Positions 43,122-52,745 of a stretch of 64,000 bases of DNA are shown here, piece by piece; position 1 is the stretch's first letter; every line of letters begins with the position of its first letter. The translations under genes and the position numbers were made by a program. The DNA lies in NCBI GenBank assembly GCA_005697215.1, contig CP040003.1:1-64000 (forward strand), read 5' to 3'. Under the pieces are notes generated by a model. It had not been told where the DNA came from. It saw nothing but the letters and a program-made list of their open reading frames with translations, and ran no database searches. The DNA is from Candidatus Saccharibacteria bacterium oral taxon 488. Its GTDB lineage: Bacteria > Patescibacteriota > Saccharimonadia > Saccharimonadales > Saccharimonadaceae.

Positions 43122-44765
43122 ATGGCAAAAAAAGTTTTTTACGATGATGATGCGCGTGCTCGCGTGTTGGGCGGCGCTGAAGCGCTATATAACGCAGTTA
43201 AGGTAACCTACGGGCCAAAGGGTCGCAATGTGGTGATCGCTAAGGGTTTTGGCGGGCCAACAGTGACGCACGACGGCGTAACGGTGGCGGAAGGCATTGA
43301 ACTGCCAGAGAATGACGACGAGACGCTAGGCTACAAGGTTGGCGCTGACCTGATCAAGCAGGCGGCCAAGAACTTGAACAAGCAAGCCGGTGATGGTACG
43401 ACGACGGTGACGGTGCTGACGTATTCGATTTTGAAGGAAGCTAACCGGTTAATTGCGGCGGGACACAACCCGATGGAGCTGCGCAAGGGTATCGAGCAGG
43501 CTGGCGCGGAAATCGTCAAAGAGCTGAATAAATTAGCTGAGCCAATTGAGGGTAAGTCTGAGCGCGTGGCAGAGGTAGCAACCATTTCGGCGGGCGACGC
43601 GGAAATTGGCAAATTGATCGCTGGTGTCATAGAGAAAGTTGGCAAAGACGGCGTGGTAACAGTTGAAGCTGGCCAAGGTTTGGAGCTGGAGGCTGAGGTC
43701 GTTGAAGGCTTTAGCTTGGACAAGGGCTGGGTCAGTCCATTCTTCGTTACCGACACTGGTCGGCAAGAGGCGGTTTATGAAAAGCCAGCGATTTTGATTA
43801 CCGATAAGAAAATTTCTAGCGTGCAAGAGTTCCTACCAATGCTGGAGAAATTGGCACAAAGCGGCAAGAAGGACGTGGTGCTGATCGCTGATGAAGTTGA
43901 AGGTGAAGCGCTGAGTATTTTGGTGCTGAACAAGCTTAAGGGCGTATTTAATACCGTGGCGGTCAAGGCGCCAAGCTTTGGCGACCGTCGTAAGGAAATT
44001 TTGCGCGATATCGCGGTTTTGACCGGTGCAACGGTGATTTCTGAAGATCACGGTTTGACGTTTGAGAATACTGGTCTGGAGGTCTTAGGTTCGGCGCGCA
44101 AGGTGATTGTCGGTAAAGACGAAACCACTATCATTGAGGGCGCGGGCAAGCCATCTGGTGTTAAGGAGCGAATTGCTGAGATTAAGTCTCTGTCCGACAA
44201 CGCCTCCAGCGAATACGAAAAAGAACAGTTCGACAAGCGAGCAGCTGCTCTGAGCGGCAAGGTAGCCGTCATCAAAGTCGGCGGCGCGACCGAGACAGAA
44301 ATTGACGAAAAGAAGTTCCGCGTGGACGACGCCGTGGCAGCTACCAAAGCAGCCTTGGCCGAGGGAATTGTCGCTGGCGGTGGCGTGACCTTGGTGAATT
44401 TGGCTGGCGGCCTGAAGGTGACTGGCGCAGACAGCATCGCGGCCGGCCGGCAGATTCTGAAGGACGCCCTAAAGCAGCCGTTCCTACAGATTATGCGCAA
44501 TGCCGGCTTGAACGCCGACGCGCTTTTGGCACAAGTTGAGGCGGGCAAGGCTGGATTTGGCGTTAACGTGATGAAGCCTGAGAACGAATTGGTGGATGTC
44601 AAAAAAGCTGGTGTCATTGACCCGGCGCGCGTCACCAAGGAAGCGGTGCAGAACGCGGTATCTATCGCTTCAACTGCAGCGACCATGGGTGCACTGGTCG
44701 TCGACGTGCCAGAGCCAGAAGCTCCAGCTGCACCTGGCGGCATGCCAGGTATGGGGATGATGTAG
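43122..44765 (+). CDS. groEL: Chaperonin GroEL
   Basis: A 547-residue chaperonin subunit, normal length. GPKGRNVVI, GDGTTTVTVL and the Gly/Met-rich tail GGMPGMGMM are present. The start is the ATG at 43122, preceded by AAGAGGAG; the 9 additional codons of a longer frame would lie in the 19-base gap after groES. Followed by a terminator. Confidence 0.97.
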   Translation: MAKKVFYDDDARARVLGGAEALYNAVKVTYGPKGRNVVIAKGFGGPTVTHDGVTVAEGIELPENDDETLGYKVGADLIKQAAKNLNKQAGDGTTTVTVLTYSILKEANRLIAAGHNPMELRKGIEQAGAEIVKELNKLAEPIEGKSERVAEVATISAGDAEIGKLIAGVIEKVGKDGVVTVEAGQGLELEAEVVEGFSLDKGWVSPFFVTDTGRQEAVYEKPAILITDKKISSVQEFLPMLEKLAQSGKKDVVLIADEVEGEALSILVLNKLKGVFNTVAVKAPSFGDRRKEILRDIAVLTGATVISEDHGLTFENTGLEVLGSARKVIVGKDETTIIEGAGKPSGVKERIAEIKSLSDNASSEYEKEQFDKRAAALSGKVAVIKVGGATETEIDEKKFRVDDAVAATKAALAEGIVAGGGVTLVNLAGGLKVTGADSIAAGRQILKDALKQPFLQIMRNAGLNADALLAQVEAGKAGFGVNVMKPENELVDVKKAGVIDPARVTKEAVQNAVSIASTAATMGALVVDVPEPEAPAAPGGMPGMGMM

Positions 44766-44790
44766 TATTCCTATCTCATCAAGAATGGAA

Positions 44791-44818
44791 CTCCTCGCTG
44801 GAAACGGCGGGGAGTTTT
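44791..44818 (+). terminator. Terminator of groESL
   Basis: CTCCTCGC (44791-44798) pairs with GGCGGGGAG around 44806-44814, with one G-T pair, followed by TTTT. Confidence 0.75.
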
Positions 44819-44828
44819 AGGGCGCTAA

Positions 44829-45971
44829 TTATTTATTCCTTGGGTGAAGGATGGCCTGAGTTATTGGTGAGTCGATATCCGTGGGAACTTGCTTGACAAA
44901 ATTGATGATTTCGTCTCCGAGATTCTTACTACTGGCGAGCCATTGACCACCGGCGTAGGCGTGTCGCACCGTACTAATACCCGGCAGCTGATAGGCCATA
45001 GCTTTATTTGGTACTTTTGACATGTGATATTGTATGAGGATATTATCTTGCTGGTCTGGAACAGTATTCATAACCAAATTTAAAGAATGGCCATAGTCTC
45101 GCACAACAATATGTAGAATATTTCCTGCTAATACAATATCCACTGCGATTGGAGCCTTGTGTCTCCAGCCCTCTCTTGCGTAGTTATCTCCGAGTCGCCA
45201 TGCTTCTAAAAATTTTTGGTATATATCTTCTGCTATTTCATTTCTCCTGCCGAGACCGCGAATATAATGCCCCTCGTTATTACTATCTGACCACAACTCC
45301 AATGCGTCTCTTAGCTCATCGTTATTCATGATGTATGAATGGGTTAGATGCAGCAGTTCGTTAAAAGAGTGACTATCGTGAATAAGCTCCCGTATGCTTT
45401 GGATATTGGCATCACTCATGTCCATAAAACTATATATGGTATCGGCAACTCGACGTACATAATCAGCACTCATGGCGGTGACATCGTTAGCATAGGTTGA
45501 TCGGAGGAGTTGCCAGTCTAGCCCTGCTTTTATCACGTCACCTTTAAGCCCTAAAGCAAGTTCGCTCACCTTGGCCCTCAAACTAGTAACTATGTCGTTA
45601 CTCTCTGTTATGGGCAGGTGGTCAATACAAGAAAAGATTTCCTCAAAATTTTTTGTAAGCTTATCAGCCCCCTTTAGAAGGATGGTTCCATATTTATCTG
45701 CGCCATTATCCATCAGCTCCATTGATGGATCATTGGCTAAATCAGCCAGCTGCTCCTTGATGGCAATATCAAGATCCAATATTTTGGTAAAAATAAGAGT
45801 ATTACTACCAAGCTGCTCTGGGCTATCTGTCGGGTCTACGTCGATTGATATGCCAGCATTACTGAGCGTCTGTGCGCCTAGTCTGCGACTCTCTCGTCCG
45901 CTAGATGATTCTGGGTTCGTTCTTTGGTGATTAAACCCCTTTGAGATGCTGCCTATTTTTGATACTGACAT
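44829..45971 (-). CDS. Uncharacterised 380-residue protein
   Basis: I do not recognise a family. The protein lacks clear signal or TM segments and appears largely helical and soluble; the C-terminal half contains a basic, Trp-containing region (ARE GWRHK) and a strand-rich stretch. I place the start at 45971 (MSVSKIG), because a complete promoter (46021-46049) lies across the longer frame's N-terminus. The next 120 bases upstream hold only that promoter. Confidence 0.6.
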   Translation of the reverse strand: MSVSKIGSISKGFNHQRTNPESSSGRESRRLGAQTLSNAGISIDVDPTDSPEQLGSNTLIFTKILDLDIAIKEQLADLANDPSMELMDNGADKYGTILLKGADKLTKNFEEIFSCIDHLPITESNDIVTSLRAKVSELALGLKGDVIKAGLDWQLLRSTYANDVTAMSADYVRRVADTIYSFMDMSDANIQSIRELIHDSHSFNELLHLTHSYIMNNDELRDALELWSDSNNEGHYIRGLGRRNEIAEDIYQKFLEAWRLGDNYAREGWRHKAPIAVDIVLAGNILHIVVRDYGHSLNLVMNTVPDQQDNILIQYHMSKVPNKAMAYQLPGISTVRHAYAGGQWLASSKNLGDEIINFVKQVPTDIDSPITQAILHPRNK

Positions 45972-46020
45972 GTTTGTAAAATTCTTCCAGAGTAATTCTC
46001 TGGTTAGTAAGCATAGTATT

Positions 46021-46049
46021 ACGATAGCATAAGTAATATAAAAAGTCAA
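46021..46049 (-). promoter_or_regulatory. Promoter of the 380-residue gene
   Basis: On the minus strand TTGACT, a 17-bp spacer ending CTTATGC and TATCGT. The ACTTATGCTA segment matches the promoters at 25900 and 62667. Confidence 0.6.
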
Positions 46050-46089
46050 TTAACAGATATCTGAATTACCTCGTAAGTGTCGTTTATGA

Positions 46090-48015
46090 CTATTCCACGG
46101 CTCCAAATAGTGCCTGCATGGCTTTTTCGCCCAACTGGTAATTCTGCACAAATGCCCACAGCTGGTTGCCGTAGTCGAAGTGCCACCATTCATGGGGATT
46201 GACCGTAAACCCATAGGCGGTCAGCAGATTATACAGAAAGCGACGATTTCGCTGAGCGGTTATATCCTCGTCCGCCAGTGGCGTTACTTGCTCAAAATAA
46301 TCAGGATTATTGCGCGGCCCGGTGTCGCCATCTACATGACCCATGTCAATAAAGCTGTCTGCTACAAAGTCTGGTGTCCAGGGGCTCGGCTTGACGCGCA
46401 GGCGGATGTCAATCGCTCCGCCCGTTGCGTGTGGCGACGGGTTGTCGGCAGTCGAAGGTTTGGCTATGATCTCGTCGCGCCGTTTATAGATATCATCTTC
46501 CTGGAGGTCAGAGTTATGGCGTCGAATGCTATTTGGTATGAGCTGGTGATATAATGATGACTGCATGTCAGTGGAGCGTAGCCCCTCCTCAACATATACC
46601 TCCACGGCACTACCAAAAAATTTGGTAACTTCGGGGCTTTGGAGAAAGGTGTTAATGTCCGCCAGTTTTCTTGCAACTGACTCTCGGATATAGATCGATT
46701 TGTTGACGCCAGGAACACGTGCGCCGGTCGTGGCGTTGCGCCGAGAATAATAAGATTGGCCGGCAATACCATGGCTGGCTAGGTCAACCAACGGTTCTTG
46801 ACGTAGTTCATGAAGTAAGCCACTGCTCGCTGCAAATGGAATATCGCGATAGCCGATACGCATTTTGGCGTCGCGTAGTTCGGTCATGTCTGGGATGGCG
46901 GTTTCGGCGTATTGCTGTGTACGGCGCTGGTTCTCGATACGGGTCTCGGCCTTGACTAAAAGATTGACATAATAAGTGTATACTTTGACAATTTCATCGA
47001 TGACTTGCTCGGGCTGCCGGATAGCACCATCCGCGAGGCGATCGGTTTTTTGTGGGCCAAATGCAACAACATCCGTGTTGTTTTCGAGCAGAAAGGTATC
47101 CAGTCCCGCTAGTTCTTGATACGGTATCCAAGTATCGTGAGAGACGATCGCCACCTTGCCGCCCTCGTCGAGCAGAGGAAAGGCGGCCCTAAAGGTTTCT
47201 TGAGTATTGGCACGACGCGGCTTACTGCCATCGGGCATGGTACGGTTGCTGTCAATTGGAGCTGACAATACACTGAGACTGATAATTTGCGTGCCGTGTG
47301 GCGTCGATATTCTTGCCCACCCCTGATGTACTTTGGTCAAATCATTACTTTCGTATGGAGTTGGGAGTGTGCTTTCTTCCCAAGAAATGTCCCCCAAAAG
47401 GGATGCTGCAGCGCCAAGACATAGTTCAAATTCAGTTGTATCGCTTTTAAAACCCTGTGCTTCGGCTCGCTCGCGCTCTGCTTCAGTGGTTGGACGGTCA
47501 CAGGTGGTGAGGATAATTTCTGAGGTGTTGATTTTACCTTCTTGTATTGCCGTGAGAGCACCGAGTAGGCGGATACCATTAGTGGCGCCAGCTCCACCTG
47601 GTACAATGATTGCAGATACACCACCGATGGGTTGCATGTCGCGGGGCAGTGCAACATCGAGCTGTCTACCACTATGTTCTAGCTTTTTGTCAAGTTCTTT
47701 GTGAAGAAAGCCCAGCTTGAGAGCTGCATTGCGGATGGCTGTATGATCAGCGGAAGTTTTGGCAATATCTGAAAAATCTTTGATACCGCCGCCGCGTAAT
47801 CCTAGTGTGTCGTGAACAAAGGGGGCGTCGTAACTTGGCATGTCATACAGGCCTGATAATTGGTCTGGGGATTGCTGGTTGAGGAGGCCATGGAGTGTTT
47901 CTTCATAGAGCTGGAGTTTTGCCGCAGCGACATTCCGCACAGTTTCTGGACTGACGCTTGATGTTTCAGAAATAGGACAATACCTGTCGCTACGCTCCGA
48001 TGCAACTAAAGACAT
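46090..48015 (-). CDS. Fusion: YdcF/DUF218-like domain plus VanX/VanY-like D-Ala-D-Ala peptidase
   Basis: A 641-residue protein. The C-terminal ~200 residues carry the M15 zinc peptidase motifs SPHATGGAIDIRL and HEWWHFDYG, as in VanX/VanY enzymes that cleave D-Ala-D-Ala or trim peptide stems. Residues ~120-340 start with AIIVPGGAG and contain NTQETFRAAFPLL and KVAIVSHDTW, a layout reminiscent of YdcF/SanA-type DUF218 proteins. No signal peptide is visible, so it may act in the cytoplasm. A TAAAAT box ends 6 nt before the ATG. Confidence 0.72.
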   Translation of the reverse strand: MSLVASERSDRYCPISETSSVSPETVRNVAAAKLQLYEETLHGLLNQQSPDQLSGLYDMPSYDAPFVHDTLGLRGGGIKDFSDIAKTSADHTAIRNAALKLGFLHKELDKKLEHSGRQLDVALPRDMQPIGGVSAIIVPGGAGATNGIRLLGALTAIQEGKINTSEIILTTCDRPTTEAERERAEAQGFKSDTTEFELCLGAAASLLGDISWEESTLPTPYESNDLTKVHQGWARISTPHGTQIISLSVLSAPIDSNRTMPDGSKPRRANTQETFRAAFPLLDEGGKVAIVSHDTWIPYQELAGLDTFLLENNTDVVAFGPQKTDRLADGAIRQPEQVIDEIVKVYTYYVNLLVKAETRIENQRRTQQYAETAIPDMTELRDAKMRIGYRDIPFAASSGLLHELRQEPLVDLASHGIAGQSYYSRRNATTGARVPGVNKSIYIRESVARKLADINTFLQSPEVTKFFGSAVEVYVEEGLRSTDMQSSLYHQLIPNSIRRHNSDLQEDDIYKRRDEIIAKPSTADNPSPHATGGAIDIRLRVKPSPWTPDFVADSFIDMGHVDGDTGPRNNPDYFEQVTPLADEDITAQRNRRFLYNLLTAYGFTVNPHEWWHFDYGNQLWAFVQNYQLGEKAMQALFGAVE

Positions 48016-48071
48016 GTCTGAATTTTACAATAAAACTAATAAATTAGCAAATTATACACGAATGATGAGTC

Positions 48072-48542
48072 TCAGCTTTGCGACAAGAAATCAATTTCCT
48101 TGATAATATCAAGTAGTGCCTGGGCTTTGCGGGTTTCGTCGGGGATGGCGACGGCAGCTTCGTGTGCTGGGGCGATTAGCGAGGTGTCGTCAGTCGAGCG
48201 CAGTAGCAGGAGGTAGGTGTCGAACTTTTCCTCGGGCGAGACGTTGAGTTTGCCGACCAGTGGCCGAAGCTCGCTGAGAGCATTTTGCTTGATATCATCA
48301 AGCGACATATCGGTCGGCGTGGCATATGACCGACTAGTGCTGTCGGTGGTTGGCCGCGGTGCTGGTGCGGCTGGCCCGGATGCGGTGCTGGTTTGTGGCT
48401 TGGTCGGGCGGCTGGTCGTGTCAGCGTCCTGAGCGCCGGTTTCTTCAAATCGTAAATTGTCATCACTGCCACCAGAGACGCCCGCCAGCACGCTAGCTAG
48501 ATCTTGATCGCTGTTGACTTGTCCGCTGTCTTGAATTGTCAT
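48072..48542 (-). CDS. Uncharacterised 156-residue protein
   Basis: The N-terminal ~85 residues are polar and Thr/Pro/Ser/Ala-rich (probably disordered); the C-terminal ~70 form a helical segment (LSELRPLVGKLNVSPEEKFD and beyond). It starts after an AGGTGG site. Divergent from the isomerase gene. No family recognised. Confidence 0.65.
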   Translation of the reverse strand: MTIQDSGQVNSDQDLASVLAGVSGGSDDNLRFEETGAQDADTTSRPTKPQTSTASGPAAPAPRPTTDSTSRSYATPTDMSLDDIKQNALSELRPLVGKLNVSPEEKFDTYLLLLRSTDDTSLIAPAHEAAVAIPDETRKAQALLDIIKEIDFLSQS

Positions 48543-48619
48543 ACCCCACCTCTTTTCACATTACGATTATGCTTGCTTTCTATGCTATACTGTAACACAG
48601 GAAAAGGAGGAATTTCAAG

Positions 48620-49657
48620 ATGCTTGACGACAAAAATCTTTTAGCGCAGCGCGACCCGGGTAATACACGAACGAGTGCAGTGGCAGTGACGACACAGACG
48701 GACTTTGCGGCCGAAGTAGAGTCACCGGCGATCCCTGGTGAAGTAACCAGTGTGGTGCTGGCTGGCATGGGCGGCTCGGCGCTGGCGGCGGATATGGTCA
48801 AGGTGCTGGCGGCGGATCAGGTCACGGTGCCACTTGAAGTGACGAAGGGTTATCAGTTGCCGAATTTTGTGAATGAAAAAACACTAGTTATTGCTATCAG
48901 CCACTCGGGAAACACCGAGGAGACGATTAGTTGCTATCAGCAGGCTCGTCAGCGCGGCTGTCAGTTGGCGGTGATGGCGACGGGCGGAAAATTGTTTGCG
49001 GCGGCCGAGACAGATAATCTGCCGCGGGTGCGCGTTCCGTCGGGCGGTCAGCCGCGGATGTCAACGATTTATCATTTGCGCGGGTTGCTAAAGCTGCTCA
49101 GTCAGTTTGAGGTGATTGACGATAGTCTGTACCAAGCAGTGGCAGCTAGTGGTACGTGGCTGAAGGACCAGCTGAGCCAGTGGGCTGAAGATGTACCGAC
49201 GGCGGATAATTATGCCAAGCAACTGGCGCTCAAGTTGGTTGGCTCGACACAGGTGTTTTATGCGGGCGAATTGACATGGCCGCTGGCGTATAAGTGGAAG
49301 ATTAGCTTTAACGAGTCAGCGAAAAACGTGGCGTTTTGGAATCAATATCCGGAGTTCAGCCACAATGAATTCATCGGCTGGTCATCACATCCGGTCGATA
49401 AGCCGTATAAGGTTGTGGATTTTCGGAGCAGCCTTGAGCGTCCGCGAATTCGGGAGCGAATGGAGTTAACTGATCGGTTATTATCGGGTATGCGCCCGAA
49501 GGCCGAAGTAGTCGAGCTACAAGGCGAGACACTGGTTGAGCAGCTGCTGTGGGGGTTGGCGCTGGGCGAGATTGTCAGTATTTATGCGGGCATTCTCAAC
49601 GGTGTTAATCCAGAGCCGGTGGCGCTGGTGGAGCAGCTAAAGAAAGAATTGTCGTAG
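48620..49657 (+). CDS. Bifunctional phosphoglucose/phosphomannose isomerase (SIS domains)
   Basis: A 345-residue sugar-phosphate isomerase that interconverts glucose-6-P or mannose-6-P with fructose-6-P. The first SIS domain has LAGMGGSALAADMV and VIAISHSGNTEETIS. The second half has FNESAKNVAFWNQYPEFSHNE, typical of this family, with the catalytic Glu and His. AAAGGAGG precedes the ATG, with a TATACT box further upstream. Confidence 0.9.
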   Translation: MLDDKNLLAQRDPGNTRTSAVAVTTQTDFAAEVESPAIPGEVTSVVLAGMGGSALAADMVKVLAADQVTVPLEVTKGYQLPNFVNEKTLVIAISHSGNTEETISCYQQARQRGCQLAVMATGGKLFAAAETDNLPRVRVPSGGQPRMSTIYHLRGLLKLLSQFEVIDDSLYQAVAASGTWLKDQLSQWAEDVPTADNYAKQLALKLVGSTQVFYAGELTWPLAYKWKISFNESAKNVAFWNQYPEFSHNEFIGWSSHPVDKPYKVVDFRSSLERPRIRERMELTDRLLSGMRPKAEVVELQGETLVEQLLWGLALGEIVSIYAGILNGVNPEPVALVEQLKKELS

Positions 49658-49682
49658 GCTCATTTGGGCCGGAGAATAAAAA

Positions 49683-49713
49683 AGTGGCGCCCGGGGAGAG
49701 GGCACCGCTTTTA
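49683..49713 (+). terminator. Terminator after the isomerase gene
   Basis: AGTGGCGCCC pairs with GGGCACCGCT (one mismatch and one G-T pair), followed by TTTTATTT. On the minus strand the A-run before AGCGG lets it work for the ABC permease gene as well. Confidence 0.7.
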
Positions 49714-49752
49714 TTTAAGGGCCCACTAAGGGCCGTGGTCGATTTGTGCGAA

Positions 49753-50970
49753 TTAGTGGCGCAAGCTCTCGATTGGGTCTTTACCAGCAGCGCGGCTGGC
49801 TGGATAGATGCCAAAGAGCATACCGATGATTAGCGCTCCGCCGATGGTTAGGGCGGCTGCTTGCCATTCAAGAACCGGAGTGAAAGGTAGGTACATACCG
49901 AGGAGGAATGACGCGCCGAGACCGATAACGTAGCCGAGAATGCCGCCAAATAGACCGATGATGGCTGATTCGATGAGGAATTGGGCGACGATGGTGCGGT
50001 TGGTGGCACCGACGGCTTTACGGATACCGACTTCGCGCTGGCGTTCGGCGACCGAAACCAGCATGATGTTAGTGATGCCGATGCCGCCGACCAGTAGCGA
50101 GATGCCGGCGATGACCGCCATAGCTGTTGAGAGCGCGTTCACTAGGTGTGAATTTGGTGCGGTGATGGCTTGGCCGACCAAGGTGTGGTAGTCGGTATCG
50201 CCTTGATGCTGCTGGGCGAGGACTTTTTTGGCGGCATCAATTTTGGCTTGCAGCGCCGTACCATTGTCGGCGGTGATGAGGATTTGCTGGATCTGGGCGG
50301 TGTTTTGGGTGAACTTTTTGCTGACGGCCAGCGGCAAGATGATGGAGCGATTAAAATCAACACCGAGGTAACTAGGCGCAGTTTCCGGCTCGTCGAGGAC
50401 GCCGACCACCGTGAGCGTTTCGCCGCGGAGCTTGAGGACGCTACCGAGGGATTTTTCGGTGCCGAATAGGTCAATTGACAGCTGCTTACCGATCACGACG
50501 CCGTTGGCCTCGTCGATGAATTGTCCCTCGCGCAACTTGAGGCCGGCGAGTTTGGCCAGTTCGCCCGAGCTACCGATAACGGTGGTGCGCTCTAGTTTAG
50601 TCTTGCCGTCCGGTGTTGATATATTTGTGCGAAACGTTGCCAGTGGTGCGGCGCTGTTGTTGGTCGCCTTGGCAATTTCTCGGGCGTCCTGCTCGGTCAG
50701 TGTATTCACCATCTGGGCGGCGTGTCCGGAGCTGAGTGACAGCAATGAATCTGGCCGCGCCTCGCTGCCAGACCGAATTAGCGCGGTGGTGTCAGAAATC
50801 TTGGCGGACTGATCGCCAAACAGGCGGCTCGTGCCGGTCAGTAATGACAGGATAATAGTAATGCTGGCGATGCCGACCATGATGCCAAAAATCGACAGAT
50901 AGGTGCGGACTTTATTTGACTTGAGCGACTCGACCGCGTTCTCGAAGTGATTATTGAGGAGCATTTTCAT
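49753..50970 (-). CDS. MacB/FtsX-type ABC transporter permease
   Basis: A 405-residue permease with one N-terminal TM (about 22-44), a large extracytoplasmic MacB periplasmic-core-like domain (about 50-270) and three C-terminal TM helices (about 285-395) typical of FtsX domains. These transporters move lipids, peptides or toxins out or transmit mechanical signals. It overlaps the ATPase gene by 4 bases. Confidence 0.9.
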   Translation of the reverse strand: MKMLLNNHFENAVESLKSNKVRTYLSIFGIMVGIASITIILSLLTGTSRLFGDQSAKISDTTALIRSGSEARPDSLLSLSSGHAAQMVNTLTEQDAREIAKATNNSAAPLATFRTNISTPDGKTKLERTTVIGSSGELAKLAGLKLREGQFIDEANGVVIGKQLSIDLFGTEKSLGSVLKLRGETLTVVGVLDEPETAPSYLGVDFNRSIILPLAVSKKFTQNTAQIQQILITADNGTALQAKIDAAKKVLAQQHQGDTDYHTLVGQAITAPNSHLVNALSTAMAVIAGISLLVGGIGITNIMLVSVAERQREVGIRKAVGATNRTIVAQFLIESAIIGLFGGILGYVIGLGASFLLGMYLPFTPVLEWQAAALTIGGALIIGMLFGIYPASRAAGKDPIESLRH

Positions 50971-52115
50971 GACTTTTTCGTAGCTTTCCGTTCTTTTTTG
51001 ACTGGTTTCTTCGTTGATTTGGCGGCATCAGTTTTTGCGTCGTCGGCTTTATCGGACTTAGGGGCGGGTTTCTTTTCGGTTGGCGTGCTAGAACTTTTTG
51101 CAGTATCAGGGTCAGCTGATTTTTTACTCTGTTCGGTATCGGTTTTCGTGGTCTTTGCGGTTGTCTTGGCTGAGGTGGCGCCAAGCGGCCGCTTTGGTGG
51201 GAGATCGTCTGGGGACTTTATCGGGTCGGCTGGCTTATTGGTGGCAGCAGGCGGGGTCGCCTCTTCGGGTGTCTGTTTCTCAGCTGGGGCTTTTACTGGC
51301 TCAGTTTTCTCGTCTGGCTCAGCTTTTTCAGCTTTGGTAGTTGCGGTGTGTGTCGGCGTTGAACTCACTGGGGTTGCTGGTTGGTCATCACCGCCCAGCT
51401 TTTGCTTAAAGATCTTCTTGATGTGGTGCGTATCGGTATCAATGCGCCCATCAAGCATAGAAATCACGCGGCTGGCATAGGACAGCAGCTCTGGATTGTG
51501 CGTCACCATGATAATCGTGTTGCCTCGGCGGTGAATGTCGGACAGTTCCTCCATGATGATGTGGCTAGACTTGGAATCGAGGTTGCCGGTCGGCTCGTCG
51601 GCTAGGATGATTGATGGACTGTTGACTAGTGCTCGGGCGATCGCTACACGCTGAACTTGACCGCCGGATAATTGATGTGGCAGATAATATTCGCGCTCGC
51701 CCAGATGGAAGTTGCGTAAAATCCGGCTGGCTTCTTGGAGGCGCTTGGTTTTGCTGATGCCTTTGTAGGTGAGCGGCAGGGCAACGTTATCGATCACCGT
51801 CAGGCGCGGGATGAGATTGAAATGTTGAAAAATAAAGCCGATATCGCGCGAACGAATTGTGGCGTGGTGGGTTGCCGTCAGGTCCTCGACTGATTTATTG
51901 TCGAGGTAATACTCACCCTCTGACGGGTGGTCGAGTAATCCGAGGATATTAAGCAGGGTCGTCTTGCCGCAGCCGGACGGGCCGACGATGGCAATGAACT
52001 CGCCCTTTTTGACCTCGAGATTGACATTGTCCAGCGCCACCTGCTCGGCGTCACCGAAGCCAAATCGTTTCGTTACATTAGTAAGTTTAATTCGCGTTGA
52101 AGGATCGTTCATCAT
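50967..52115 (-). CDS. ABC transporter ATPase (LolD/MacB type) with long Lys/Pro/Ala-rich tail
   Basis: A 382-residue protein. The ATPase domain (about 1-225) has Walker A GPSGCGKTT, LSGGQVQR and Walker B ILADEPTGN. The remaining ~155 residues are low-complexity Lys/Pro/Ala/Thr/Asp sequence ending KKERKATKKS, absent from typical LolD proteins. The start is the ATG at 52115, 7 nt after TATAAT; a longer frame would cover the -10. It is translationally coupled to the permease. Confidence 0.9.
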   Translation of the reverse strand: MMNDPSTRIKLTNVTKRFGFGDAEQVALDNVNLEVKKGEFIAIVGPSGCGKTTLLNILGLLDHPSEGEYYLDNKSVEDLTATHHATIRSRDIGFIFQHFNLIPRLTVIDNVALPLTYKGISKTKRLQEASRILRNFHLGEREYYLPHQLSGGQVQRVAIARALVNSPSIILADEPTGNLDSKSSHIIMEELSDIHRRGNTIIMVTHNPELLSYASRVISMLDGRIDTDTHHIKKIFKQKLGGDDQPATPVSSTPTHTATTKAEKAEPDEKTEPVKAPAEKQTPEEATPPAATNKPADPIKSPDDLPPKRPLGATSAKTTAKTTKTDTEQSKKSADPDTAKSSSTPTEKKPAPKSDKADDAKTDAAKSTKKPVKKERKATKKS

Positions 52116-52186
52116 TGCCTTTATTATAGACAAAAAGCCGCTCCGGTTGCAACCGCTAGCGGACTTTCTGTTATAATATGCATCAT

Positions 52187-52278
52187 GGAAGGATGCAGGA
52201 GTGGTTGAACTGGCACGCCTGGAAAGTGTGTAGGCTCTTCACGGGGCCTCCGGGGTTCGAATCCCCGTCCTTCCGCCA
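52187..52278 (+). tRNA. tRNA-Ser (GGA)
   Basis: GGAAGGA pairs with TCCTTCC, the anticodon loop CTGGAAA gives GGA, a long variable arm and TTCGAAT T-loop are present, and CCA is encoded. An extended -10 (TGTTATAAT) lies at 52172-52177. Confidence 0.95.
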
Positions 52279-52291
52279 GAGGGATTAATTC

Positions 52292-52732
52292 ATGTCAAAG
52301 CAGAACACGAGATTAGAATCAATTGCAAAAATCCTAATCATCAATGGTGGCAGTAATATTTTAACTTTGACTTTGAGCGAACACTTAAAACATCCAGAGA
52401 AGTCATATCAGCCGGATTTACCGGGTGGAATCGTGGATGCGGGCGAGCCGGAGCATCTGGGAGTGATTCGCGAGGTACAGGAAGAATGCGGAATAGACTT
52501 AGATCCAGCAAAAATACAATTAGCATATACCGAAACTGCGTACGATAAAAAAGAGAATAAATCAGTCACAAAGTTGTTATATATCACACATTTGGATAAT
52601 ACGCCGGCGGTGACGCTAAGCTGGGAGCATAGCGATTATAAGTGGGTATCTGCCGCTGAGTTACATAACACTGATATGCGTCCTTTTTTCAATCGAGCAA
52701 TTCAGCACGTAATCGAACACAAGATAATTTAG
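52292..52732 (+). CDS. NUDIX hydrolase
   Basis: A 146-residue hydrolase of nucleoside-diphosphate-linked compounds. The Nudix box is complete: GIVDAGE followed by seven residues and REVQEECGI. The substrate is unknown. It starts 14 bases after tRNA-Ser(GGA) with no clear ribosome-binding site or own promoter, so it may be cotranscribed with the tRNA. Confidence 0.9.
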   Translation: MSKQNTRLESIAKILIINGGSNILTLTLSEHLKHPEKSYQPDLPGGIVDAGEPEHLGVIREVQEECGIDLDPAKIQLAYTETAYDKKENKSVTKLLYITHLDNTPAVTLSWEHSDYKWVSAAELHNTDMRPFFNRAIQHVIEHKII

Positions 52733-52745
52733 TTATAGTAGCGGT

